21,692 bases of DNA, taken from the NCBI GenBank assembly GCA_964549765.1, contig CAZJWR010000062.1, forward strand, positions 1 through 21,692, written 5' to 3'. The notes beneath the pieces were generated by a model, which was not told where the DNA came from, did not search any database, and saw only the letters and a list, made by a program, of their open reading frames with translations. The position numbers were made by a program, and so were the translations under genes. Shown piece by piece: positions 7,963 through 15,700 of the stretch. This DNA is from CAZJWR01 sp964549765 (GTDB lineage Bacteria; Zixibacteria; MSB-5A5; GN15; JAAZOE01). Positions within the stretch are counted from its first letter, which is position 1, and every line of letters starts with the position of its first letter.

Positions 7963-8472
7963 TTAATAATAATTGAGCGACGCAATCTTGGTTCGACCGG
8001 TCGACGAGAGCACGTCGATAGTACCGATATTGATACCGTCGCTCTGATCGTAGGACATGAAATAAACGTGGCCCGTCTGGGTGGCCGAGCCGTTGGGCTG
8101 GTAGATCAGGGTCGGCAGCCCGAAATCGGTCCCGACGTAGGCGAAACCGTCCGGCAAAGTATCCACCGACAGCACCGAATCGGCCGTCTCGAAGGTATTG
8201 GCGCCGGGGTTATTGGAATTCATAAAAAGAGTCAGACTCTTGACGTCATTGTCGAAATAGACGCCGAATGGCTGCTTGTGAGTCACGGCGTTCGACCGCG
8301 CCAGGCGCATTTTCGACACGATATCCCGGGCCGATGTGCGGAATTTCAACCGGTTGATCGCCGTGGAAAACCGGGGCACGGCTATCGCCGAGACGATACC
8401 GATGATGACCACGATGGACATCAATTCGATCAGGGTTATGCCTCGTTCGGATCTGCATTGTCGCTTACTCAT
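7963..8472 (-). CDS. Type IV pilin-like protein, FimT/GspH pseudopilin family
   Basis: The 169-residue product begins with a basic leader peptide ending SERG. A class III signal (ITLIELMSIVVIIGIVSAIA) follows, with the essential Glu at mature position 5, so it should be processed by prepilin peptidase. The residue after the cleavage site is Ile rather than the usual Phe or Met. The globular part starts with an 'ARDIVSKMRLARSNAV' helix and resembles GspH/FimT minor pseudopilins, which prime or cap the fibre. The frame extends upstream to 8547, but ATG at 8472 has GAGG 5 nt before it and places the leader correctly. It is followed by a terminator and then the pilM-Q operon. Confidence 0.85.
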   Translation of the reverse strand: MSKRQCRSERGITLIELMSIVVIIGIVSAIAVPRFSTAINRLKFRTSARDIVSKMRLARSNAVTHKQPFGVYFDNDVKSLTLFMNSNNPGANTFETADSVLSVDTLPDGFAYVGTDFGLPTLIYQPNGSATQTGHVYFMSYDQSDGINIGTIDVLSSTGRTKIASLNYY

Positions 8473-8526
8473 ATCCACCTCGCTTCCGGACCGGCGGCGC
8501 TGCACCGGGCCAAATTTCCACACCGG

Positions 8527-8586
8527 ATCATGCAAGTTCGATGCCACGGTCGAAAAGTCGCCCGAATTCCCGGAACTTCGGACAAG
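8527..8586 (+). repeat. Structured intergenic element, copy 2
   Basis: Ordered blocks are ATCATGCAAG (8527-8536), CGATGC (8539-8544), AAGTCGC (8555-8561) and GGACAAG (8580-8586). All are shared with 13375-13428. Between the last two, CCGAATTC pairs with GAA(C)TTCGG around a CCG loop, with one bulged C. A second hairpin, TTCGA/TCGAA with an 8-nt loop, sits at 8537-8554. The element points toward the protease gene, whose start codon is 205 nt downstream. Function unknown. Confidence 0.6.
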
Positions 8587-8705
8587 CCTTTATGTATCAA
8601 GCTGTTGGTGGGATGAACCCAAACCTGCCATATAGCGGAAAGGATGCAATATTACCAAATATGCGGGAACCGCCCCATAGGTATAGCACGTTCTCAATTA
8701 AGAGG

Positions 8706-8733
8706 TTGACAAAATCGCCAAACGTGGTACTTT
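8706..8733 (+). promoter_or_regulatory. Candidate promoter of the S8 protease gene
   Basis: A perfect TTGACA -35 box (8706-8711) is followed, after 16 nt, by TACTTT, a poor -10 match (three of six). The predicted leader is about 50 nt and contains an AAAGG ribosome site before the ATG at 8792. Confidence 0.35.
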
Positions 8734-8791
8734 TGAATAGATGAAATACTGTATCCGCCGGCCATAGATACAAAAGCTGAAAGGCGACAAC

Positions 8792-11128
8792 ATGCGAAAA
8801 CAACTTTTTCCGGCAGTCCTCTTGATTGCCGTTTTGGCCGCCTCTCCCCTGATCGCCGCCAATAAACCCCTCCAATCAGCCCCATCCGTCATTCCCAAAG
8901 AAACCAACAACGTGATCGAGGTCGTTAAGACCTTCCTGACGCCCCGCGCCGACCACGGTATGGTGAAAATTTGGACATACTTCACGGATAAACATATTTA
9001 TACGGATCAGCAGTTCGCGGCCGCAGCCGCGACGATAACCCTGACCGACGCCACCCGTACCCGCCGCGCAAAAATGGGACTGGACAAAATCACTTTCGGA
9101 GACATCCCCGTCTACACGGGTTACATCGATAAAATCACGGCTATGGGCGCAACCTTCCGTCGCGCTTCCCGATGGTTGAATGCGGCCAGTTTTGAGATTC
9201 CGCTTGAAAAAATACACGCCGTCAACAGTCTTCCCTTTGTGGCCAAAGTCCGGCCGGTTGCATTATTCGTCGGACAGCCCGTGCCGGAAGAGCCGTCGTT
9301 TCCGGCCCCGGCGCTGGCGCCCGGCCAGGGGACGACCCTGAATTACGGTATATCGTTCGGGCAACTCAACCAGATCAACGTCCCGGCCGTGCATGACAAG
9401 GGCTTCAACGGAGGCGGTATTATCGTCGCCATGTTCGACACCGGATACCGCAAAGATCATCAGGCCTTCGAGGCCGCCTATGCCGAGGGACGGGTGCTGG
9501 CCGAATGGGATTTCATTTTCAACGACGGCAACACTCAGAACGAAGCCGGGGATTCATACGACCAGCACAATCACGGGACCCTGACCTGGTCGACCCTGGG
9601 CGGCGAGGTGCCGGGTGTTCTCTATGGCCCGGCCTACGGCGCGTCCTTTATTCTGGCCAAAACCGAGTATGTCCCGACCGAAACCCAGGTCGAAGAGGAT
9701 AATTGGGCGGCCGCGGTCGAATGGGCCGATTCGATCGGCGCGTCGGTGATTTCATCTTCCCTCAGCTACAGCGATTGGTACACATACGCCGATTACGACG
9801 GCGTAACCTGCGTCACGACCATCGCCGCCAATCTGGCGACGTCATATGGAATCGTCGTCGCCAACGCCATGGGCAACAGCGGCCCCGGTTCGGGAACCCT
9901 GGGCGCTCCCGCCGATGCCCTCGAAATTCTCTCCTGCGGCGCCGTCAACTCCAGCGGCACCATCGCCTCCTTCTCGTCGCGCGGTCCGACCGCCGACGGC
10001 CGCATCAAGCCCGAGGTGTGCGCCCAAGGGGTCTCGACCTACGGCGCCAGTGCATCGTCCCCGACCAGCTATGGCTACGCCAGCGGGACGTCCCTGTCGA
10101 CGCCGTTGATCGCCGGATGCGCCGCCGTTTTGCTTTCTGCGCGACCCGATATGACCCCGCAGCAGGTTCGGATGGCTTTCATGCAGACCGCCAGCCGGGC
10201 CGACAACCCGGGCAATATCTACGGATGGGGAATTCTCAATCTGGGCGCGGCATTGACGTGGGGCGCTCATGCGGGAGCCGACGTCAGGATAGGAAACAGC
10301 CCGCTAACCGTGTCATTCATGGACAGCTCCTATGTATCGGCTCAAAGTTGGTCATGGAATTTCGGAGACGGAGAATCATCCACCGAGCAGAACCCGGTTC
10401 ATACTTATGATACTCCCGGGGCTTATGACGTGAGTCTGACGATCATGTCGGACGGCCAGCCGCTCACAGATTCGGTGCCGAATTTCGTCGTGGTCCTGGC
10501 CGATACGCTGACCTATGTCGGCGACACGGTGTATGCCGGGGAAAAGACGGTAGTCGATATCAATCTCAAAAACTCGCAAACGCTGCAATCGGTCATCATC
10601 CCCTTCGATTACTCGAATGGCATGAACATCACCTACGATTCCTTTTCGGTGGCGGGAACGCGCGCCGACGGCTTCACCAAATTGCGCCTGGCCGGAGGTT
10701 CCACCGATAGGAAATTCGCCGTTCTCATCCAGAACATCAGCACACCGCTGCCCCCCGGCGACGGCCCGGTGCTTCGATTCTACTTTACGACCGATCCGTA
10801 TGCGGTGGGTAACCAACAGCTATCGCTGGACACGTCGACCATCGGCGGCTATGATCTCAAAGCCCAAGCGGACGGGTTCGAATACGTGCCGGCGTTCTTC
10901 AACGGGAATATCGTTATTCGCGATGTCATGCGTGGCGACGCCAACCATGACGACAAGATTAACATCGGCGATCCGGTTTATCTGATAAACAACATCTTCA
11001 AGGGGGGTCCGTCTCCGATTACAATAGAAGCCGGCGACGCCAACTCCGATTTCATTATCGATATCGGCGACGCCGTATACCTGGTGAATTACATTTTCAA
11101 AGGCGGTCCCCCGCCGAATGATGAATAG
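8792..11128 (+). CDS. Secreted subtilisin-like (S8) serine protease with PKD, cohesin-like and dockerin-like modules
   Basis: The 778-residue product starts with a signal peptide (1-23) and an inhibitor-I9-like propeptide (about 56-160). The S8 catalytic domain (about 185-490) follows. The catalytic triad is visible: Asp216 in MFDTG, His261 in HNHGT and Ser434 in GTSLSTP, with the oxyanion Asn362 in GNSGP. Then come a PKD domain (about 492-570, WNFGDGESS and HTYDTPGAYDVSLTI) and a cohesin-like beta-domain (about 572-705). A dockerin-like pair of Asp/Asn-rich calcium loops ends the protein (714-740 and 748-773, GDAN repeats ending FKGGP). It is probably exported and either anchored or assembled extracellularly through its C terminus. 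No cellulosome gene is nearby. It is monocistronic, with AAAGG before the start and a strong terminator after it. Confidence 0.92.
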   Translation: MRKQLFPAVLLIAVLAASPLIAANKPLQSAPSVIPKETNNVIEVVKTFLTPRADHGMVKIWTYFTDKHIYTDQQFAAAAATITLTDATRTRRAKMGLDKITFGDIPVYTGYIDKITAMGATFRRASRWLNAASFEIPLEKIHAVNSLPFVAKVRPVALFVGQPVPEEPSFPAPALAPGQGTTLNYGISFGQLNQINVPAVHDKGFNGGGIIVAMFDTGYRKDHQAFEAAYAEGRVLAEWDFIFNDGNTQNEAGDSYDQHNHGTLTWSTLGGEVPGVLYGPAYGASFILAKTEYVPTETQVEEDNWAAAVEWADSIGASVISSSLSYSDWYTYADYDGVTCVTTIAANLATSYGIVVANAMGNSGPGSGTLGAPADALEILSCGAVNSSGTIASFSSRGPTADGRIKPEVCAQGVSTYGASASSPTSYGYASGTSLSTPLIAGCAAVLLSARPDMTPQQVRMAFMQTASRADNPGNIYGWGILNLGAALTWGAHAGADVRIGNSPLTVSFMDSSYVSAQSWSWNFGDGESSTEQNPVHTYDTPGAYDVSLTIMSDGQPLTDSVPNFVVVLADTLTYVGDTVYAGEKTVVDINLKNSQTLQSVIIPFDYSNGMNITYDSFSVAGTRADGFTKLRLAGGSTDRKFAVLIQNISTPLPPGDGPVLRFYFTTDPYAVGNQQLSLDTSTIGGYDLKAQADGFEYVPAFFNGNIVIRDVMRGDANHDDKINIGDPVYLINNIFKGGPSPITIEAGDANSDFIIDIGDAVYLVNYIFKGGPPPNDE

Positions 11129-11145
11129 GTTGGCGAAAGAGATTG

Positions 11146-11176
11146 AAAAAGCCGGCTCCGGTAGCCGGCTTTTTTT
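11146..11176. terminator. Bidirectional intrinsic terminator
   Basis: AAAAAGCCGGCT pairs perfectly with AGCCGGCTTTTT around a 5-nt loop. T runs occur on both strands, so it serves both the protease gene (ending 11128) and the converging ogt gene (ending 11181). Confidence 0.92.
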
Positions 11177-11180
11177 ATTG

Positions 11181-11702
11181 TTATTTTCGCGCAGGACTCC
11201 GGCGCTGAACATTCTCATGATTCAGCAATTTCCGCTTCATCGGCAGGCCTCCCCCGTAACCGCCCAAACCGTTTGATGCCACGACCCGGTGGCACGGAAT
11301 GATTATCGGAATCGGGTTGGCGCCGTTGGCCGCGCCGACCGCCCGCGTCGCTCGCGGTTTGCCCAATGACGCCGCAATCTCGCCGTAGGTCAGCGTCTTC
11401 CCGTAGGCGATTTTTTTAACCTTGCCGAGAACATCCTTCGCAAAACCGCTTTTGCGCAGGTCGAGTTTAACGCCGAATGTCTTTCGTTTGCCGTCAAAAT
11501 ACTCGAACAGCTCTTTTGCCGCCTGCCGGTTGACGGTCCCGCCGGCTTTGAATTCGGCGCCCGGAAAATTCCTCGCGATATACGCATCGGCGGCTTTCCC
11601 CCGCGCATCCTTGAGGCCGACAAAAACCAGGCCCTTGTCGGTTGATACCAGACTCAGCGCCCCGACCGGCGTTTCGATCCGATCACGATAGATTGTCATC
11701 AT
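11181..11702 (-). CDS. ogt: Methylated-DNA--protein-cysteine S-methyltransferase
   Basis: The 173-residue suicide enzyme moves the alkyl group from O6-alkylguanine in DNA onto its own cysteine. The active site IIIPCHRVV is present with acceptor Cys137. So are the preceding helix-turn-helix (about 104-127, YGEIAASLGKPRATRAVGAANGANP) and the downstream GLGGYGGGLPMKRKLL segment. The usual Trp of the 'VW..L' motif is Leu here (VLGKVKKIAYG). AAGGAG lies 5 nt before the chosen ATG. It follows the AlkA-type gene by 9 nt, so the two main alkylation-repair activities are co-transcribed. It ends at a bidirectional terminator. Confidence 0.94.
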   Translation of the reverse strand: MMTIYRDRIETPVGALSLVSTDKGLVFVGLKDARGKAADAYIARNFPGAEFKAGGTVNRQAAKELFEYFDGKRKTFGVKLDLRKSGFAKDVLGKVKKIAYGKTLTYGEIAASLGKPRATRAVGAANGANPIPIIIPCHRVVASNGLGGYGGGLPMKRKLLNHENVQRRSPARK

Positions 11703-11711
11703 ATCATCTCC

Positions 11712-12608
11712 TTATAGGCTTTTCCATAAATAGAAACTGGCCAGCGACCGATACGGCCGCCATTTCTCGCCGAGTTGCAACAGGAAATCGATGTCCGGTT
11801 TCTTGGGCAACCCATATAACGTACGTACCGCCCGGTTAATTCCAGAATCACCGATGGGAAACGCGTCGGCGTGCCCGGTTCCGCGGAGCAAAATATAATT
11901 GGCTGTCCACGGCCCCAACCCCCGGATCGAAATCAATTTCTCATACGCCGTGTCGTAATCGAGCCGTCCCATATTTTCCGGATCGAGCTCGCCCGAAGCG
12001 ACCAGGCGCGAAAAATCCAGAAGATATTCCGCCTTACGTCCGGAAAGCTGGATCGACCGCAGCTTCTGATAATCCAGATTCGCAATGTCTTCGGCGGTCG
12101 GGAAAAGAAAATGCGTCTCGCCGTCTACAGTAATTGATCGGTTGACTAATGTCTTAATCCGGGATTTAAGCATAAAGGCGAAATGAAGCGTCACCTGCTG
12201 GCCGATGATGGCCCAGGCGGCGGCTTCGAAAACACTGGCCGTCAAAATCGGGCGGAATCCGCGAAAACGCCGGATCAATCCGCGCATCACCGGATCATGC
12301 CGGTGGCGGTAGAACCCGTCGATATCGCCCTCAGCGTAAAACATCCGGCGCACCAACCGCCACAATTTCTTCGAATCGACCGCGCCGTCGGTCGATAACC
12401 AATCGACCCGCAGCCCAGTCGATTCGGAGCGGCTGTATGGCGTAACCCGAATCACCACAGGGATATCTTCGAGCAACAGCAGGCGACCGAATCGGGCCGT
12501 ATCGTTTATATCCAGACATTCAAACCGGCTGCGATGGTAGAACGCGAGCGACAGATCGAAATCATACGGCCCTATCGGGTGCAACCGGAATGTACCCTGG
12601 TTATTCAT
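11712..12608 (-). CDS. alkA: AlkA-type DNA-3-methyladenine glycosylase (HhH-GPD superfamily)
   Basis: The 298-residue base-excision enzyme has an N-terminal TBP-like domain (about 1-110). An all-helical HhH-GPD domain follows, with 'AAAWAIIGQQVT' (about 129-140) and the helix-hairpin-helix 'LISIRGLGPWTANYILLRG' (225-243). The catalytic Asp is Asp254 in DAFPIGDSGINRA. It should remove alkylated purines from DNA in the cytoplasm. An OGG1-like specificity cannot be fully excluded, but the DAFP...D.G motif and the Ogt neighbour favour alkylation repair. It begins 3 nt after the HAD phosphatase stop and has no clear ribosome site, so translation is probably coupled. Confidence 0.88.
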   Translation of the reverse strand: MNNQGTFRLHPIGPYDFDLSLAFYHRSRFECLDINDTARFGRLLLLEDIPVVIRVTPYSRSESTGLRVDWLSTDGAVDSKKLWRLVRRMFYAEGDIDGFYRHRHDPVMRGLIRRFRGFRPILTASVFEAAAWAIIGQQVTLHFAFMLKSRIKTLVNRSITVDGETHFLFPTAEDIANLDYQKLRSIQLSGRKAEYLLDFSRLVASGELDPENMGRLDYDTAYEKLISIRGLGPWTANYILLRGTGHADAFPIGDSGINRAVRTLYGLPKKPDIDFLLQLGEKWRPYRSLASFYLWKSL

Positions 12609-12611
12609 GGA

Positions 12612-13253
12612 CTATAGATTAAAGACGGTTTTGAGGTCGGTAAATCGCGGCAGCAGCATATTCGGATGATGACTGTTCAGATCGTCATCTCCAAACGGCG
12701 ACCGGATCGCGATGACCGATATTCCCGCCGCCTTGGCGGCCTTGATGTCGTTGACGGTATCCCCAACCATGACGGTTTTGTCCGCGGCTGCGCCCAAACG
12801 TCGCATCGCCAGCAGCACCGAATCCGGCGCGGGTTTGACGTGCGCCACTTCATCGCCCGAAGCCGTGGCCGCGAAATACGGCGACCATCCCATTTTGTCG
12901 ATAATGCCTTTCGTATGGTCTATATATTTGGTGGTAGCCACCGCCATTCGATACCGTGCCTGATAGAGAAGCCGAAGGACTACGTCGGTCCCCGGCAGCG
13001 CTTGGGCCGAGGGGATGACCGTCTCGCGGGCCTTCTCCTGAAATTTCTCTTTCAACTTTTCCATAGGGGCGTTCGTGAACGACTCGAACATCTCCTCCAA
13101 AGGATGACCGATAAACCTCTTGATCTCTTCCGGCGAGCGCGGCGGCTGCCCGAGTTGGATCAGGGCGTAATTGGTCGAGGCGATCACGCCGCCGGAGGAA
13201 TCGACCAGTGTCCCGTCCAGATCGAAAATAATATACCGGATATTTAAAAACAT
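12612..13253 (-). CDS. HAD-superfamily phosphatase, phosphoglycolate-phosphatase-like
   Basis: The 213-residue enzyme shows all HAD motifs: DLDGTLVDS with nucleophile Asp11 and Asp13, VATTK (motif II Thr107/108), Lys140 in KPAPDS, and GDTVNDIKAAKAAG with Asp165 and Asp169. A helical cap (about 20-85) is of the Gph/PGP subclass. The substrate cannot be fixed. 2-Phosphoglycolate, released when damaged 3' DNA ends are trimmed, would suit its place at the head of a repair operon. The frame runs to 13274, but that ATG lies upstream of the start point predicted from the promoter at 13277-13305. ATG at 13253 is therefore the usable start, with a weak GAGA site before it. Confidence 0.85.
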   Translation of the reverse strand: MFLNIRYIIFDLDGTLVDSSGGVIASTNYALIQLGQPPRSPEEIKRFIGHPLEEMFESFTNAPMEKLKEKFQEKARETVIPSAQALPGTDVVLRLLYQARYRMAVATTKYIDHTKGIIDKMGWSPYFAATASGDEVAHVKPAPDSVLLAMRRLGAAADKTVMVGDTVNDIKAAKAAGISVIAIRSPFGDDDLNSHHPNMLLPRFTDLKTVFNL

Positions 13254-13276
13254 ATCACATTCTCGCTTTCCCATTG

Positions 13277-13305
13277 ATAATACCGCAGGAACATCCCGGT
13301 GTCAA
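13277..13305 (-). promoter_or_regulatory. Strong sigma70-type promoter of the HAD-alkA-ogt operon
   Basis: A perfect TTGACA, a 17-nt spacer and TATTAT (five of six) lie on the minus strand. Transcription should begin near 13270, leaving a leader of about 17 nt before ATG 13253. This excludes the longer reading-frame start at 13274. Confidence 0.8.
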
Positions 13306-13667
13306 ACGGGAAAGGCCCCCTGCCGGTGATTTTCTCCCGAGACCCTGCCCGCCGGGCGGCGTCATATGGAGCAAATCATGCAAGGCGATGCATAAGTCGC
13401 TGTAACTTTCGAAGTTGTAAGGGACAAGGACCACACACGGCGGCGTGCGGTAAAATCGCCGTATTTTGTTCAGCTATAATAACTTTCAAAAAAGCTGTAA
13501 AAGTGTTCAAAGATTGAAACCAAGATAAGTTATTTGGCGTTAAATGTATAGCAAACACTGTATACCGGCCGGACATTTTTTTGCTTTACTCGCTACTGGA
13601 GTTTTGCTTATGTTAGATAATTCGATTGTGATATGCTCGGTTGAAGGTTTCTTACCAGGAGGCATGA
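13306..13667. other. Long divergent intergenic region upstream of ctpA
   Basis: No gene is supportable. It contains the structured repeat at 13375-13428. It also has a GC hairpin ACGGCG/CGCCGT followed by ATTTTGTT (about 13438-13470), a perfect TATAAT at 13475-13480 without a good -35 box, and A/T-rich sequence up to the ctpA ribosome site. The ctpA promoter could not be fixed. Confidence 0.6.
13375..13428 (+). repeat. Structured intergenic element, copy 1
   Basis: Blocks are ATCATGCAAG (13375-13384), CGATGC (13386-13391), AAGTCGC (13394-13400) and GGACAAG (13422-13428), in the same order as at 8527-8586. Between the last two, UGUAACUU pairs with AAGUUGUA over eight positions (two G-U) around a UCG loop. 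A GCGA/TCGC hairpin with an 8-nt loop lies at 13385-13400. It points toward ctpA, 240 nt away. Function unknown. Confidence 0.6.
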
Positions 13668-15566
13668 ATGACTCAGCTTAGGAAATTAGCCCTTCAGGTC
13701 GTTGCTCTCGCCGTTGTCGGCCTCGGATTGATATGGATGTCGGGAACGGGCGTGGCATTGCAGACTTCTTCGGCCGAAGCGGAAAACGTTTACAATAAAT
13801 TGCAGGGCGACCTAACCGGTAACGGCGGCCCCCTTCTGGCCGATACGGTCAATATCGACGCCACCGAGCACCCGGGGGCATTACAAACCGACAGCGACGT
13901 CACCGACCAAGATACCCGCGAAACGCTGTTCAAAAATATCAAGCTGTTCAACTCCATGGCCTACCAGATCAAGAACCGGTACATGGAGGATATCGATTCC
14001 AAGGAATTGATCCACGCCGGAATCCGCGGCATGCTGCAGAATCTCGACCCGTTTTCGGTCTTGATGGAACAGAAATCGTACGACCGCCTCATGGAATCCA
14101 CCCACGGCAAGTATGAAGGTCTCGGGATGCAGATCGACAGCCGCGACGATCATATCCGGATCATCTCCCCCATCGAGGGCACGCCCGCCTACCGGCGCGG
14201 TCTTCAGGCCGGCGACATCATCATGGACATCGACGGCACCCCGACCTATCAGATGACCACCGAAGACGCCGCCAACCTGATGCGCGGCCCGGCCGGAACA
14301 TCGGTCGATCTCAAAATCAAACGTCAGGGCGTCCCCGATCTGCTCGACTATCAAGTCGAACGAGCCGTCATCGAACTGAAATCGGTCAACTACTACGGCT
14401 ATGTCGACGGCACCGACATCGGCTATGTCCGCCTGTCGCGGTTTGCCGAGGAAACCAGCACCGAATTGAAAGACGCTCTGCGTGACCTGCAGTCGCAGAA
14501 AAAACTCGAAGGCCTGATTTTTGATCTCCGCTCCAACGGCGGCGGACTGCTCCAGCAGGCGGTGGAAACGGCCAATTTATTCCTCGACAAGGACAAGCTC
14601 GTGGTCTACACGCGGGGACGGACCGAAGAATCGGAGCGACGCTATTATTCCACCGAAGACCCCTTGTTCCCCAAGGGCAAGCTGGTGATTCTGGTTGACG
14701 AGGGCACCGCGTCGGCATCCGAAATCGTCTCCGGCGCCGTGCAGGATTGGGATCGCGGGATAATCATGGGCCAGACGACCTACGGCAAGGGTTTGGTGCA
14801 GCAGATATTCCCTGCCGGCGGCGACAACACCGTGGCTCTCAAGCTGACGACGGCCAAGTACTATATCCCCTCCGGGCGATGCATCCAGCGGCCCGAGCAC
14901 GACAAGAAGCAAACCGCGATAGCCATGGAGGGCGAAGGGACGGGCGATGAACAACCCGCGGATTCGACCGACTCCGACACGCTCAACGTCGTCGATAAGG
15001 AAGCATTCTTCACCAACGGCGGCCGGACCGTTTATGGCGGCGGCGGAGTCAATCCCGACGTGGAAACCACCCGCGAAAAATGGTACCCGATCGAAATGAA
15101 TCTGGAACGTAAACAGCTATTCTTCGATTTCGCAGTGGACTACACCTCCAAGCACTCGGATATCGACACGACCTTCACCGTGACCGACGACGTGCTCAGC
15201 CAGTTCAAAGCCTACATGGCCGAAAAGGATTTCGACTACAAAACGGCCCTCGAGGTTTCTCTCGACGACATGAAGGACATCGTCAAGGACGAGGACAAAG
15301 AAGACATCTTCTCGCAGTCGCTGGACAACCTCAGCGGCCTGATCGAGAAGGAAAAAGAGGCCGACTTTGAACACTCCAAAGATTACATCAAGCGGGCCAT
15401 CAAGCGCGAGATCATGACCAAGCTGTACGGCCAGCGCGGACTGTATGAACAGATCGTCCTCAAGACCGATCCGGCCGTCCAGCAGGCGCTGAAGGTCATC
15501 GAAGACAATCAGGAATACACGAAGATTCTGGAAGAGAGCCATCAGCCCAAGAAAGCCGAGCTTTAG
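13668..15566 (+). CDS. ctpA: C-terminal processing protease, S41 family (CtpA/Prc-like)
   Basis: The 632-residue exported serine protease has an N-terminal signal or anchor helix (about 8-31) and a helical region. A PDZ domain (about 142-222: GLGMQID, AGDIIMDIDG) and the S41 catalytic domain (about 240-410) follow. The Ser/Lys dyad is Ser349 (GTASASE) and Lys374 (TYGKG), 25 residues apart as in Prc. FDLRSNGGG at 285-293 is the conserved substrate-binding strand. A charged, mostly helical C-terminal extension (about 475-632) resembles those of FCB-group homologues. It probably trims or degrades periplasmic proteins from their C termini. AGGAGG lies 5 nt before ATG 13668; an earlier ATG at 13663 is out of frame and stops after five codons. 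A strong terminator follows. Confidence 0.93.
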   Translation: MTQLRKLALQVVALAVVGLGLIWMSGTGVALQTSSAEAENVYNKLQGDLTGNGGPLLADTVNIDATEHPGALQTDSDVTDQDTRETLFKNIKLFNSMAYQIKNRYMEDIDSKELIHAGIRGMLQNLDPFSVLMEQKSYDRLMESTHGKYEGLGMQIDSRDDHIRIISPIEGTPAYRRGLQAGDIIMDIDGTPTYQMTTEDAANLMRGPAGTSVDLKIKRQGVPDLLDYQVERAVIELKSVNYYGYVDGTDIGYVRLSRFAEETSTELKDALRDLQSQKKLEGLIFDLRSNGGGLLQQAVETANLFLDKDKLVVYTRGRTEESERRYYSTEDPLFPKGKLVILVDEGTASASEIVSGAVQDWDRGIIMGQTTYGKGLVQQIFPAGGDNTVALKLTTAKYYIPSGRCIQRPEHDKKQTAIAMEGEGTGDEQPADSTDSDTLNVVDKEAFFTNGGRTVYGGGGVNPDVETTREKWYPIEMNLERKQLFFDFAVDYTSKHSDIDTTFTVTDDVLSQFKAYMAEKDFDYKTALEVSLDDMKDIVKDEDKEDIFSQSLDNLSGLIEKEKEADFEHSKDYIKRAIKREIMTKLYGQRGLYEQIVLKTDPAVQQALKVIEDNQEYTKILEESHQPKKAEL

Positions 15567-15609
15567 CGGCAACGGCACTAATTGACAAGCAACCTCTCTG
15601 ACTCATGTC

Positions 15610-15643
15610 AAAAAAACCCGCCGGGAAACCGGCGGGTTTTTTT
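15610..15643. terminator. Bidirectional intrinsic terminator
   Basis: CCCGCCGG pairs perfectly with CCGGCGGG around a GAAA loop. Seven A precede it and seven T follow, so it can stop ctpA on the plus strand and the converging lipoprotein gene on the minus strand. Confidence 0.93.
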
Positions 15644-15700
15644 CATTGAAGTCAACTCGCTACAGTATGTCTCTGTCGAATTCGGATAGTGCACGTCCAG

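Larger units (their letters stand above)
8473..8791. other. Divergent intergenic region between pseudopilin and protease genes
   Basis: No gene is supportable in this 319-nt stretch. It holds the structured repeat element at 8527-8586 and, nearer the protease, a candidate plus-strand promoter at 8706-8733. No convincing promoter for the pseudopilin was seen. Confidence 0.7.

Noticed and set aside
13384..13430. Resemblance of the GGCGATG...TCGC part of element copy 1 to a fluoride riboswitch
   Set aside because: The second stem, the pseudoknot partner and the conserved 3' segment of that riboswitch are absent. The other copies do not keep GGCGATG, and the neighbouring genes are proteases.
13441..13453. 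GTG start shortly after an AAGGA in the intergenic region, suggesting a leader peptide
   Set aside because: The frame stops after two codons (GTG CGG TAA) and the spacing from AAGGA is too long.
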